Positions 25,299 to 34,222 of a stretch of 64,000 nt of DNA are shown here, in pieces. This DNA comes from Lachnospiraceae bacterium (GTDB taxonomy: Bacteria > Bacillota > Clostridia > Lachnospirales > Lachnospiraceae), in contig CABJAM010000004.1 in NCBI GenBank assembly GCA_902363555.1, positions 189,778 through 253,777 on the forward strand. Reading direction: 5' to 3'. Positions within the stretch are counted from its first letter, which is position 1. The number at the start of each line of letters is the position of its first letter. Below the pieces are notes generated by a model. The model did not search any database and was not told the DNA's origin. It saw only the letters and a program-made list of their open reading frames with translations. A program made the position numbers and the translations under genes.

Positions 25299-25317
25299 AT
25301 CAGTAATGATTACTGAT
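25299..25317 (+). promoter_or_regulatory. PerR/Fur-type operator of rubrerythrin gene 1
   Basis: The palindrome ATCAGTAA-TGA-TTACTGAT has 8-bp perfect arms just downstream of the -10 box. It shares its TAATnATTA-like core with sites before rubrerythrin 2 and perR. Confidence 0.7.
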
Positions 25318-25369
25318 TAATAAACAAATAAATATTAAAAATACATAATAAAAAAGGAGAGTAATAAGT

Positions 25370-25915
25370 ATGAAAAAGTTTGTATGTTCTGTATGTGGTT
25401 ATGTTCACGAGGGTGACAGTGCACCGGAATTTTGCCCGGTATGTAAGGCTCCGGCAGAGAAGTTCAAAGAGCAGAGCGGCGAGAAGACATGGGCTGCAGA
25501 GCACGTTGTCGGTGTAGCACAGGGTGTCAGCGAAGATATTATTGCAGATTTAAGAGCAAATTTTGAAGGTGAATGTTCCGAGGTTGGTATGTACCTGGCT
25601 ATGGCCAGAGTTGCTCACAGAGAAGGCTATCCGGAAATCGGCCTGTACTGGGAAAAGGCTGCTTTCGAGGAAGCAGAGCATGCCGCTAAATTCGCTGAGT
25701 TACTTGGCGAAGTTGTGACTGACAGCACAAAGAAGAATCTGGAGATGAGAGTTGACGCAGAAAACGGCGCTACCGCAGGTAAGTTTGATCTTGCAAAACG
25801 TGCAAAAGCTGCCAACCTCGATGCAATCCATGATACTGTACATGAGATGGCCAGAGACGAAGCTCGTCACGGCAAAGCATTTGAAGGTCTGTTAAAGAGA
25901 TATTTCGGTGAATAA
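25370..25915 (+). CDS. Reverse rubrerythrin, copy 1
   Basis: 181 residues. The rubredoxin domain comes first (C6/C9 and C22/C25, both CxxC), then a ferritin-like diiron domain with E66, an EEAEH helix near 100-104 and EARHGK near the end. Rubredoxin-first order defines reverse rubrerythrins, which reduce H2O2 (and O2) with electrons from rubredoxin or NADH routes and protect clostridia from air. It differs from the copy at 34223 at residue 99 (F here, H there) and by one extra C-terminal Glu. Its promoter carries a PerR-like operator. Monocistronic; a terminator follows at 25979. Confidence 0.93.
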   Translation: MKKFVCSVCGYVHEGDSAPEFCPVCKAPAEKFKEQSGEKTWAAEHVVGVAQGVSEDIIADLRANFEGECSEVGMYLAMARVAHREGYPEIGLYWEKAAFEEAEHAAKFAELLGEVVTDSTKKNLEMRVDAENGATAGKFDLAKRAKAANLDAIHDTVHEMARDEARHGKAFEGLLKRYFGE

Positions 25916-25978
25916 TCCATAGTCGTTTATAGACTGAAAGGATACGATAAATCACCTGAAAGCAGGAATATTATAAAT

Positions 25979-26023
25979 AAAGGGAAAGTACCGGATCGGA
26001 TTCGTGGTGCTTTCCCTTTTTTT
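25979..26023 (+). terminator. Intrinsic terminator after rubrerythrin 1
   Basis: A 10-bp stem AAAGGGAAAG / CTTTCCCTTT is followed by a T-run. Confidence 0.8.
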
Positions 26024-26075
26024 GTTTTCGTGCTATACTCAATATAGATTGTTACAATTTTGGAGGTCATTTCCC

Positions 26076-27320
26076 TTGGATACGATAAACTTTATAAAGC
26101 ATCTGGCCAGGATCAACCATATTCCCATGGCGCTGTGCAATGCAGACGGGGAGGTACTGCATTTTTACAGCGACCGGGATGAGCTGCCGGGCATACTGGA
26201 TATGGACAGCGATTTTTTAGCGAATCGGATGTCCAGATTAAACGAAATAAATCCTGTGATCGAGGAAGTGGCGGAAAATGTTTTCTGCGCACTGGTGATG
26301 GCGGAACCCACATATATTTGCGTGATCGGGCCGGTTTCCGTCCGGCGCTGTGGCAGGGCATGTGCAGATATATTAAAAAAGCAGTTTCATATGCCCCTGG
26401 ACCGTGGAGTTTACATAACAGAGTTTGTTAAGGAGGATTTTTTTCGCCTTACTCTTATGATTTATGAGTTTTTCACGGGGAAAACAAAAACGGCGCATGA
26501 GCTTGTGGTTGATAATGTCAATGCGGCATTGATCGATAATGAAACGCATAAGTATTTTTATAAAAATATTTTTGAACGCCACGAAAACAATTGGGGGCAC
26601 AATTCGTACAGTCAGGAGCGCCGCGAGCAGGAGAGTATACGCAATGGGGATCTGGAAGGTCTAATGCGGGCGCTGGAGGAGCCTATGGGCGGGCAGCCGG
26701 GGATACTGGCCGGCGACGAGCTGCGATCCAATAAAAATCTGTGTATCGTTGTCATTGCCATATCCACCCGGTCAGCGCTGGCCGGCGGCCTTAATGCGGA
26801 GCAGGCCTATTCTCTGTCGGACAGCTATATATGTCAGATCGAGGAGGAAACCGATAGGATGAAAATGTTAGCCATCACCCGCAATGCGGAGATTGATTTT
26901 GCAAAGCGTGTGCGTGAGCTGAAGGATAAAAAGCGGATGCACCCCCTGATCGATAAGTGCCTGAACCTTATTTTCCAGCGGCTGCACAGTAAAATCACCG
27001 TGGCCGAGCTGGCCGCGGAGCTGAATGTGAATCCCGATTATCTATCCAAGCTGTTTCACGATAAGATGGGCATGACTATCGTCAATTATTGTAAGCAGGA
27101 GAAGGTGCGGTTGGCTCAGAATCAACTGGTCTACTCCGATTACTCGCTGGAGGAGATCGCCTATTACCTGGGCTTTGCCTCCCAGAGCCATTTCGGCAAG
27201 ATTTTTAAGGAGATTACAGGGATGACACCCGGGCGATACCGGGAAACCTACGCCATCGCCAGATTTATCGATGATTTTAACGAAAAGATTAAGGGGAACG
27301 CGTCTGGCCATAAGGAATAA
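26076..27320 (+). CDS. AraC-family transcriptional regulator
   Basis: 414 residues from the TTG at 26076, which has GGAGG nine bases upstream; a longer frame from 26004 runs through the preceding terminator. The N-terminal region is a PAS/GAF-like sensor start (IPMALCNADGEVLHFY) with no domain I can name firmly. The C-terminal 100 residues are an AraC double helix-turn-helix: ITVAELAAELNVNPDYLSKLFH and YSLEEIAYYLGFASQSHFGKIFK. It precedes, on the same strand, a GH51 arabinofuranosidase and an ABC transporter, which are the likely targets. The 27404 inverted repeat could be its site. Confidence 0.85.
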   Translation: MDTINFIKHLARINHIPMALCNADGEVLHFYSDRDELPGILDMDSDFLANRMSRLNEINPVIEEVAENVFCALVMAEPTYICVIGPVSVRRCGRACADILKKQFHMPLDRGVYITEFVKEDFFRLTLMIYEFFTGKTKTAHELVVDNVNAALIDNETHKYFYKNIFERHENNWGHNSYSQERREQESIRNGDLEGLMRALEEPMGGQPGILAGDELRSNKNLCIVVIAISTRSALAGGLNAEQAYSLSDSYICQIEEETDRMKMLAITRNAEIDFAKRVRELKDKKRMHPLIDKCLNLIFQRLHSKITVAELAAELNVNPDYLSKLFHDKMGMTIVNYCKQEKVRLAQNQLVYSDYSLEEIAYYLGFASQSHFGKIFKEITGMTPGRYRETYAIARFIDDFNEKIKGNASGHKE

Positions 27321-27403
27321 AAAAATCAGAAAATTTGCGAAAAGATATAAGAAAAGTGATAAAATCACAAGAATTGTGACATACAATCACGGCCTCACCT
27401 TTT

Positions 27404-27424
27404 AAAATAGAGTTACACTATTTT
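27404..27424 (+). promoter_or_regulatory. Inverted repeat before the arabinofuranosidase gene
   Basis: AAAATAG-AGTTACA-CTATTTT, 7-bp perfect arms, 20 bp before the start codon. It overlaps the region where a promoter or operator is expected. No strong promoter is recognisable. Confidence 0.4.
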
Positions 27425-27444
27425 GAAAGGGGGGGCCATTTTTT

Positions 27445-28986
27445 ATGGTTAAAATCCATATTGATGACCAACGTCTGGGTGGAGTGATCGCACCGGAGCT
27501 GCACAGCCAGTTCATCGAAGTTCTGGGCGGATGTATTTATGATGGTATATGGGTGGGTGAAGCGTCGGATATTCCCAATATTGACGGACTCAGGCTGGAT
27601 TTTGTGGAGGCCATGAAGGCCATTGCGCCTCCGGTCATCCGCTGGCCTGGGGGCTGTTATGCGGATACGTATCACTGGCGGAACGGCATCGGCAAACGAA
27701 GTGAACGGCCGGTGACCTTTAATGAAAACTTCGGCACCTTTGAGCTGGACACAAATCAGTTCGGTATCCATGAATTTATGGAGCTGTGCCGGCTGGTCGG
27801 CGCAAAGCCGTGGCTGAATGTGAATCTTTTAAGCGGCTCCGTGGCCGAGATGAAGGAATGGATGGAATACTGTAACCGGGAGGAGGACACGACTCTGAAA
27901 AAGGAGCGGGAGGCCAATGGTTCGCCGGAAGCTTTTCATGTGGAGTACTGGGGCATTGGCAATGAGCCATGGGCCGGCGGCGGTAATTATACGGCCACAG
28001 GCTACGCGGATGAATACCGCAAATATGCCACCTCGGCGCCGAGCTTTAAGAAAAGTATGATGGACACGTCCGCCTGTCCGATGCATTTGATCGTGTGCGG
28101 ACCGGATGGAAATAAGCCGGAGGAACGTGTGGCGTGGACAAAGGATTTATTTGAGGCCTTTGGAAAATACCGGCGGCCGCCTATGTATGGCTATGATCTG
28201 CATTTTTATAATTGGAACATAAGTCATCCCGGGGATACGGATATAAAGTTTGACCGGGAGGGCTGGTACCGTGTCATTGACGGCTGCTTTGAACTTGAGG
28301 ATGTGCTCAATGAGCAGTATGCACTTATACAGGAGGGGCTTGCACAGTTGCCATCCACGGAGGCGATGGAACGGCTTCATCCAAACCGTTGTGAGCTCGT
28401 CGTCGGGGAATGGGGCAATTGGCATGGCAGTGCATTTATGGCCCGCCCGGCGCTGTTCCAGCAGGTGACTATGCGGGATGCCATCACCAGCGCCCTGACG
28501 CTGGATATATTCCACAGGAATTGCAGCAAGGTGAAAATGGCCTGTGTTGCCCAGACGGTGAATGTGCTTAATGCTCTGTTCCTCACCGACGGCCGGCGGT
28601 TTATAAAAACACCCAATTACGACGTTTTTGAAATGTATATGGTTCACCGGGGAGCACGTCTTATCGAAGACCTTTGTTCGGATGAGGCGTCTGAGTGTAA
28701 AAAGATCCATGTACTGGCTTCGCTCAGGGATAATATGATGAGCGTCAATGTTGTTAATACAGATTATGACTGTCCGGAAACCATAGAATTATGCCTGCCG
28801 GAAAATTACCGCTATGTATCAGGAAAGGTGCTCTGCGCGTCGGCCCCGGATGATTTTAATTCATGGGAGCAGCCGGACCTTATACGGGCCGCCCCATGTG
28901 AGGCGCCGGTAATGGCCGGTTCGGGGCAGTTTTGTGTAAATGTTCCTGCGGCATCGGTAAGTGTGTATCAGTTTATAAAGCAATAA
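27445..28986 (+). CDS. Intracellular alpha-N-arabinofuranosidase (GH51)
   Basis: 513 residues, no signal peptide. It removes terminal arabinofuranosyl residues from arabino-oligosaccharides. The TIM barrel carries the acid/base E174 in GIGNEPW and the nucleophile E322 in VVGEWGNW; a C-terminal beta-sandwich follows. RWPGGCYADTYHWRNGIG is the family fingerprint. Length is normal. A strong GGGGGGG-containing ribosome site precedes the ATG. Its neighbours are an AraC regulator upstream and a three-gene oligosaccharide ABC transporter downstream, giving an arabinan-oligosaccharide use locus. Confidence 0.94.
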   Translation: MVKIHIDDQRLGGVIAPELHSQFIEVLGGCIYDGIWVGEASDIPNIDGLRLDFVEAMKAIAPPVIRWPGGCYADTYHWRNGIGKRSERPVTFNENFGTFELDTNQFGIHEFMELCRLVGAKPWLNVNLLSGSVAEMKEWMEYCNREEDTTLKKEREANGSPEAFHVEYWGIGNEPWAGGGNYTATGYADEYRKYATSAPSFKKSMMDTSACPMHLIVCGPDGNKPEERVAWTKDLFEAFGKYRRPPMYGYDLHFYNWNISHPGDTDIKFDREGWYRVIDGCFELEDVLNEQYALIQEGLAQLPSTEAMERLHPNRCELVVGEWGNWHGSAFMARPALFQQVTMRDAITSALTLDIFHRNCSKVKMACVAQTVNVLNALFLTDGRRFIKTPNYDVFEMYMVHRGARLIEDLCSDEASECKKIHVLASLRDNMMSVNVVNTDYDCPETIELCLPENYRYVSGKVLCASAPDDFNSWEQPDLIRAAPCEAPVMAGSGQFCVNVPAASVSVYQFIKQ

Positions 28987-29184
28987 TGGCTTGTCTGTTT
29001 GGATGCTGGATCGATTTGCTTAAGCAGCAGACGTACAGCGCGGGGGTGAGACACTGCTGGATTAATGGGATTTTACGATTCTGGAAAATTGATGTAACTC
29101 ATAATAATACAAGGAATTTGTGCAAAAAATATATTTTAAAGATGAATTTAATATTCAATAATATAATAAATGCACAATGAACTA
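28987..29184. other. Non-coding gap before the oligosaccharide transporter promoter
   Basis: AT-rich in its second half. I see no terminator, repeat or gene here; the promoter and leader hairpin follow. Confidence 0.5.
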
Positions 29185-29213
29185 TTGACAATATGGAAAT
29201 ATATGACTATAAT
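29185..29213 (+). promoter_or_regulatory. Promoter of the oligosaccharide ABC operon
   Basis: TTGACA, 17 bp, TATAAT, close to consensus, about 235 bp upstream of the first gene. Confidence 0.8.
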
Positions 29214-29303
29214 TAGATTATTATATATGCTGTATTTGTTGATAATGACCGAGGCTTGTTTGCAATAAAAACTATACGTTTTCGTTCAACCTGCCTTTAA
29301 ATG

Positions 29304-29333
29304 AAAATACATCCGTTTGGGTGTATTTTTTTT
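29304..29333 (+). terminator. Leader terminator/attenuator in the oligosaccharide ABC operon
   Basis: An 8-bp stem AAAATACA / TGTATTTT runs into a T-tract. It lies between the promoter at 29185 and the first gene at 29448, so it would cut the operon mRNA unless read through or controlled. Confidence 0.65.
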
Positions 29334-29447
29334 GCCCTTTTTGCCAGAACGATATCGTATACCTTGGCGCTCATAACGTACCAATGCAGCGCCTGCGGGG
29401 AGGGCCTTATTATCAACAAAGTATTAAAACGCAAGGGAGGAAAAGGA

Positions 29448-30398
29448 ATGACAGCTAAAAGTAACACCGAGGTTAAACACACCGGAAGTAAGCTTGCAAA
29501 GTTCAAGCGGTATCTTCCACTGTATCTGATGTTTCTGCCGGGGGCCATTTACCTGTTGATCAACAACTATATCCCCATGGCCGGTATCATCGTGGCGTTT
29601 AAAAAGTATAACGTCAGAGATGGTTTGTGGGGGAGTCCATTTAACGGACTGGAGAATTTCAAATTTCTCTTTGCGACCCCGGATGCGATGGTTATCACAA
29701 GGAATACCATTCTTTATAACGTGGCATTTATAATTTTAAATACGGTGATCGGAATCGTATTTGCCATCTTTATCTGCGATGCGCTCAATAAAAAAATGAA
29801 AAAGATTTATCAGAGTGCGATTCTTTTTCCATACCTGATGTCCGCTGTTATCCTGGGGTATATTGTTTATGCGTTTTTAAGCCAGAGTACCGGTATCGTC
29901 AACAACAGCATTCTGCCGGCGTTGGGCAAGGACGCTGTAAATTGGTATTCGGAGCCAAAATACTGGCCGTTTATCCTGCTTTTTGTGAATACCTGGAAGG
30001 GTGTGGGCTACGGCTGTCTGATCTATATATCTGCAATAAACGGTATTGATCCGTCGCTTTACGAAGCAGCGATGCTGGACGGGGCGACAAAATGGAAACA
30101 GATCAAATATATCACCTTACCGTTTTTATCGCCAACCGTGATCACCCTGACACTGATGAGCGTGGGCCGTATTTTTTATTCGGATTTCGGTCTGTTCTAC
30201 CAGGTGCCAAGAAACTCCGGTCTGCTGTATTCCAGTACGAACGTTATTGATACCTATGTATACCGTGGCCTGATGGAATCCGGAAATATTGGTATGTCCG
30301 CAGCCGCCGGCTTTTATCAGTCGGTGATCGGCTTTGTCCTCGTTATGGCCGCCAATGGCGTGGTCCGTAAGGTCAGCAGCGAAAATGCACTATTTTAA
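29448..30398 (+). CDS. Oligosaccharide ABC transporter permease (LplB/YtcP family), first subunit
   Basis: 316 residues from the ATG at 29448 (AAGGGAGG upstream); a longer frame from 29301 begins inside the leader hairpin. Six membrane segments; the permease signature EAAMLDGATKWKQIKYITLP matches the EAA loop that binds the ATPase. CUT1 class, of the type serving oligosaccharides from plant polysaccharides. No ATPase gene is present in this locus, so a shared MsmK-like ATPase is probably used. Confidence 0.92.
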   Translation: MTAKSNTEVKHTGSKLAKFKRYLPLYLMFLPGAIYLLINNYIPMAGIIVAFKKYNVRDGLWGSPFNGLENFKFLFATPDAMVITRNTILYNVAFIILNTVIGIVFAIFICDALNKKMKKIYQSAILFPYLMSAVILGYIVYAFLSQSTGIVNNSILPALGKDAVNWYSEPKYWPFILLFVNTWKGVGYGCLIYISAINGIDPSLYEAAMLDGATKWKQIKYITLPFLSPTVITLTLMSVGRIFYSDFGLFYQVPRNSGLLYSSTNVIDTYVYRGLMESGNIGMSAAAGFYQSVIGFVLVMAANGVVRKVSSENALF

Positions 30399-30410
30399 GG
30401 AGGTGGCAGC

Positions 30411-31301
30411 ATGAAAGAAAGACCGTTTTCAAAATATCAGATTTTATCCAATGCCGTGATGATCTTGTGGACGATATTGATCATATTACCTTTTCTTCTG
30501 TTGTTTATGTCCTCCCTGACCGAGGAAAAGGTGCTGGTGGCCAATGGCTATTCTTTTTGGCCGAGACAGTTTTCACTGGCGTCGTACAGCTATATTATTA
30601 AATCCGGAACTCAGATCCTCAGAGCCTACGGTGTCAGCATTCTTGTCACCGTAGTGGGAACGATCATCAATGTGGCATTATCCGCCCTGATGGCCTACCC
30701 GCTGGCTGTAAAGCATCTTCCGGGCCGGAAGATTATGATGTTTTTCGTATTCTTTACAATGCTGTTTAACGGCGGACTTGTTCCCTCCTACTTAATGTGG
30801 AGCGGTACTTTCCATATCAAAGATACGATATTTGCACAGATATTTCCCAATCTTTTACTCAGCGCCTGGAATGTAATGATGATCCGTACTTACTTTTCCA
30901 CAAGTATCCCGGATACGCTGTATGAGGCCGCGGAAATTGACGGGGCCACGCAGTTTAGAATTTTCAGGACTATTGTTATCCCTTTGGGGAAGCCGATTCT
31001 CGTAACGATGGGAACCTTTGCCGGCCTGGCTTACTGGAATGACTGGACAAACGGTCTGTACTATATTGTAAAAAATAAAAATCTTTATAATGTACAGAAC
31101 CTGCTGAACCAGATGGTGTCCAATATCCAATATCTGGCTCAGAGCTCTGATGCAAATATGGCTGCGGCGGCCGCGTCCATTCCGACGACGGGGATACAGA
31201 TGGCCATCGCTTTTGTGGCCATACTGCCCATTATGCTCATATTCCCGTTCTTCCAGAAATACTACGCCAAGGGTATTGCTCTGGGCGCCGTCAAGGGCTG
31301 A
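30411..31301 (+). CDS. Oligosaccharide ABC transporter permease, second subunit
   Basis: 296 residues, six membrane segments, EAA loop YEAAEIDGATQFRIFRTIVIP. It starts 12 bp after the first permease with an AAGGAGG ribosome site. It pairs with that protein to form the channel. Confidence 0.92.
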   Translation: MKERPFSKYQILSNAVMILWTILIILPFLLLFMSSLTEEKVLVANGYSFWPRQFSLASYSYIIKSGTQILRAYGVSILVTVVGTIINVALSALMAYPLAVKHLPGRKIMMFFVFFTMLFNGGLVPSYLMWSGTFHIKDTIFAQIFPNLLLSAWNVMMIRTYFSTSIPDTLYEAAEIDGATQFRIFRTIVIPLGKPILVTMGTFAGLAYWNDWTNGLYYIVKNKNLYNVQNLLNQMVSNIQYLAQSSDANMAAAAASIPTTGIQMAIAFVAILPIMLIFPFFQKYYAKGIALGAVKG

Positions 31302-31335
31302 CGTGGGGATCGATTACGAATATGTAATGCGTCAG

Positions 31336-31364
31336 GTAACAGTTCGGTCCTGCGGAACGGTTAC
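31336..31364. repeat. Dispersed inverted repeat, family A
   Basis: GTAACAGTTC-GGTCCTGCG-GAACGGTTAC, between the second permease and binding-protein genes. A hairpin here may set the higher expression usually needed for the binding protein. Confidence 0.75.
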
Positions 31365-31400
31365 TTCGTAAAAACGCTGACATACATATTATATGCCGGT

Positions 31401-31444
31401 AATTTCCCTGGGAAATATCGACATGCCTGCGCAACTGCGCAAAT
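31401..31444 (+). repeat. Degenerate family B repeat
   Basis: The first stem (AATTTCC / GGAAAT) and a GCGCA-ACT-TGCGC-like second stem are recognisable; the linker has diverged (ATCGACATGCCTGC). Confidence 0.5.
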
Positions 31445-31476
31445 CTTTATACTAACCCTAAGGAGGTAAAGCATTT

Positions 31477-33315
31477 ATGAAGAAGAAATTATTATCATTA
31501 GGCCTTGTACTTGTAATGGCTGTCACATTACTGGCCGGCTGCGGCGGCGGGAGCGGGTCTTCCGGAAGCAGCACAAAGTCCGGCGGTGATACGTCAGCGC
31601 CAGCCGGTGGCGAGACAACAGCCCCGGCAGGGGATGCCGGTGGAAGCTCCGACGCCACAGTGACGTCCATCGGTGAATATACCGCTGAGAAGCCTTATCA
31701 TCTTGTATTTGCATTTATTGAATTTGCTGAACAGGATGCTGCTGCACGTACGGCTGTGCAGGAGGCTATCAATGAGTACATGATACCCACCTATCATATT
31801 GAAGTGGAACTTCTTCCATTACAGTTTGCCGAATACCAGACGACCGTACAGCTTATGATTTCCGGCGGAGACGAATTGGACGTCATTCCCGTATATTACA
31901 CATACGCGTCCAGTTGGATCGCAATGAACGGTATTGTGGACATGAACCCGTATATGGATACTCCGGAAGGCCAAAAGATCATCGATGCTCTTGGTGAAGC
32001 CAATGCATACGTAGGCCAGATGAGCGGCGTCCTTTTCGGATTCCCGGCAGCCAAGGAGTCCGTGGAGCTTGGCGGTCTGTGTATGAGGGCCGATATTTGT
32101 GATGAACTTGGGATTACAGAAGAATATGGTCTTGAAAAAAATAAAGATGAATATACCGGTGAGATTTATGACTGGTCCGAAGCTACCAAGATTTTTGAAA
32201 AGGTTAAAGAAGCATATCCGGATATGATCCCCATGTATTTACAGGGCAGCGCCAGCGCCATGAGACGTTTCGCTTTCCATGATGAATTGGCGGACCTGTT
32301 TGGCGTTCTGGACTGGGAGGATGACCATGATTCCACAACCGTTGTCAATGAATTTGAAACTGAATCCTACCGTAAGGCTGTGACCATGCTGGCAGAATGG
32401 TATGATGCAGGATATATTTACAAGGATGCCGCAACGGATACCCAGGGCTCCGGCACGATGATGAAGGCCGGCAATACATTTAGTTACCCCACGGCAATTA
32501 AGCCGGGATTCCTTGTGGAAGCTACGGCCTCCAATGGTACAGAATGCTATGCCATGTATTTTGGCAACAGCATTGAGGGCGGCTATTCCACAACAAACGT
32601 CAGCTTTTTCGATACAGGTATTGCCACAAACAGTAAAGATCCGGAAATGGCATTCAAGTTTATTTCCGCTCTGTACAGTGACGCCAAGTTATATAATCTG
32701 TGGCAGAATGGTATTGAAGGTGTGAACTATCAGGTGCTTGACGATGGCACTGCATATTTCGTCGATGGCGAGGATGCAGCAAACTACAAATATCATCAAA
32801 ATTCCGGATGGTGCCTTGGTAACCAGTTCATCTCCTATGTATGGAATGACGGCTCCAAGACTCCGGATTACTGGGAAAAGCTTCAGCATCATAATGACTG
32901 GGCACAGTATTCACCCGCATTTGGCTTTATGTGGGACAGCTCCGCATATTCCACGCAGATTACCGCATTGAATAATGCGCTTGCCACATACAGACCTGCT
33001 CTGGAAACAGGCTCTGTCGGAGTAGCTCAGGTGGATTCCACCCTTGCCAAGCTGAACGAAGCCTTATATGCCGCTGGCCTTCAGGATGTTATGGATGCCA
33101 AGCAGGCTCAATTAAATGAATGGCTTGAGGCCAATGGCCCAACCGAGACTCCGGCTGCCAACATGGAAGTGATCAATGCCGCTAAGGCCAAAGCAGGAAA
33201 TACGACAGCTCCGGCAGAAACTTCCGGAAGCGATGATGCAAACGCAGCCGAAACACCAGAAGCATCCGAAACCCCGGCTGAAACCGAAACTCCGGCAGAA
33301 ACAGCAGCCGAATAG
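31477..33315 (+). CDS. Oligosaccharide-binding lipoprotein of the ABC transporter
   Basis: 612 residues. A lipoprotein signal ends in LLAGC (C22), followed by a Gly/Ser/Thr linker. The body is a type-I extracellular solute-binding protein of the long LplA/YtcQ group (DUF3502-like C-terminal part). The last ~45 residues are an unusual low-complexity tail rich in Ala, Glu, Thr and Pro (repeats of ETPAE), which is not part of the fold and may be a spacer or wall-interacting segment. Ribosome site AAGGAGG. Third gene of the arabino-oligosaccharide operon; ligand inferred from the GH51 neighbour. Confidence 0.9.
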   Translation: MKKKLLSLGLVLVMAVTLLAGCGGGSGSSGSSTKSGGDTSAPAGGETTAPAGDAGGSSDATVTSIGEYTAEKPYHLVFAFIEFAEQDAAARTAVQEAINEYMIPTYHIEVELLPLQFAEYQTTVQLMISGGDELDVIPVYYTYASSWIAMNGIVDMNPYMDTPEGQKIIDALGEANAYVGQMSGVLFGFPAAKESVELGGLCMRADICDELGITEEYGLEKNKDEYTGEIYDWSEATKIFEKVKEAYPDMIPMYLQGSASAMRRFAFHDELADLFGVLDWEDDHDSTTVVNEFETESYRKAVTMLAEWYDAGYIYKDAATDTQGSGTMMKAGNTFSYPTAIKPGFLVEATASNGTECYAMYFGNSIEGGYSTTNVSFFDTGIATNSKDPEMAFKFISALYSDAKLYNLWQNGIEGVNYQVLDDGTAYFVDGEDAANYKYHQNSGWCLGNQFISYVWNDGSKTPDYWEKLQHHNDWAQYSPAFGFMWDSSAYSTQITALNNALATYRPALETGSVGVAQVDSTLAKLNEALYAAGLQDVMDAKQAQLNEWLEANGPTETPAANMEVINAAKAKAGNTTAPAETSGSDDANAAETPEASETPAETETPAETAAE

Positions 33316-33399
33316 CTTAAGTATCTGAAAATGCGCCCGCCGGGCAGTGCACAAGTATGCGCTTTGCGTTGATCGCGTGATTCCCCGGGCATAAATACG

Positions 33400-33448
33400 A
33401 GAAAGGTCTTTGCAGAAAATCTAAGGATTCCTGTAAAGACCTTTCTTT
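33400..33448 (+). terminator. Intrinsic terminator after the binding lipoprotein
   Basis: An 11-bp stem GAAAGGTCTTT / AAAGACCTTTC is followed by TTTG. The family C repeat begins directly on this tail. Confidence 0.8.
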
Positions 33449-33500
33449 GCGCGTAAGCAACAAGCCTAAGATGGGAGCTGGCTCCCATTTTTGACGAAAT
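33449..33500 (+). repeat. Family C element, degenerate short copy
   Basis: It begins GCGCGTAAGCAACAAGCC and holds a GGGAGC-TG-GCTCCC stem. It is attached to the T-tract of the preceding terminator, as in every other cluster of this family. Confidence 0.6.
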
Positions 33501-33517
33501 GATATGGCTGTGGGGTA

Positions 33518-33562
33518 TTGACAAATCGTGAAAATAGTTTATAATAATAATTACTATTATTA
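33518..33562 (+). promoter_or_regulatory. perR promoter with overlapping PerR-box-like operator
   Basis: TTGACA, 16 bp, TATAAT. The near-palindrome TAATAATAATTACTATTATTA at 33542-33562 overlaps the -10 box and start region, which suggests autorepression. Confidence 0.75.
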
Positions 33563-33578
33563 GCGAAGGAGGCGTAGC

Positions 33579-33995
33579 ATGAAAACGGTAAAATACAGCC
33601 GTCAGAGGGAAGCCATTAAAAATTACCTGATGCAGAGCAAAGAGCATCCGACTGCGGAGATGGTCTATGCGGCCATTCGGGAAATCTGTCCGAATATCAG
33701 CCTTGGTACTGTCTATCGCAACCTGACCTTCCTCGTGGAGCACGGAGAAGTTCTTCGGCTCAGCTGCGGAGAAGACAGCGACCGTTTTGACGGGAACACC
33801 TCAAAGCATTACCATTTTGTTTGCAGGAGCTGCGGATGCGTGAAGGATCTGATGATGCTGCCCATCGATCACATTGACGCCATTGCCGGGGATCATTTCG
33901 ACGGTAAGATCGATGGCCACTATGCTTATTTTTATGGTACCTGCAGTGATTGCCTTGCCAAAGAGGACGGGGCCGATGGTGCGGTGAACCTGTAA
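33579..33995 (+). CDS. perR: Peroxide-responsive Fur-family repressor
   Basis: 138 residues. The N-terminal winged helix (NISLGTVYRNLTFL recognition region) binds DNA. The metal-sensing site keeps D71, H77 and H79, plus H23 as a candidate ligand, and the structural zinc site has C82/C85 and C122/C125. This pattern, especially RFDGNTSKHYHF, is PerR-like, not Fur-like. Oxidation of the His ligands by peroxide would release DNA. It has its own operator, and matching palindromes stand before the rubrerythrin genes on either side (25299 and 34143). The C-terminal 12 residues are extra. Confidence 0.88.
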   Translation: MKTVKYSRQREAIKNYLMQSKEHPTAEMVYAAIREICPNISLGTVYRNLTFLVEHGEVLRLSCGEDSDRFDGNTSKHYHFVCRSCGCVKDLMMLPIDHIDAIAGDHFDGKIDGHYAYFYGTCSDCLAKEDGADGAVNL

Positions 33996-34047
33996 CAGAT
34001 ATGAGCCTGGGGCATGAAATCTTTTGGCCGGAGTCAATAAAAAGCCA

Positions 34048-34076
34048 GTAACAGTTCGGCTGCTTTGAACGGTTAC
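34048..34076. repeat. Dispersed inverted repeat, family A
   Basis: GTAACAGTTC-GGCTGCTTT-GAACGGTTAC, 9-10 bp arms, downstream of perR. Confidence 0.75.
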
Positions 34077-34116
34077 AGAAACTGGAAAAAAGATCCAAAA
34101 AAGTTAGAGAAAACTA

Positions 34117-34179
34117 TTGACAAAACACAAATGATAGTGTATGATATCAATATCAGTAATGATTACTGATATTGATATC
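34117..34179 (+). promoter_or_regulatory. Promoter and extended operator of rubrerythrin gene 2
   Basis: TTGACA, 17 bp, TATGAT at 34117-34145. The palindrome at 34143-34179 has 17-bp perfect arms around TGA, overlapping the -10 box. Its core, ATCAGTAATGATTACTGAT, is identical to the rubrerythrin 1 operator. Confidence 0.85.
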
Positions 34180-34222
34180 AACAAGTAAACATAAATTAAT
34201 CAATAAAAGGAGAGTATTAAGT

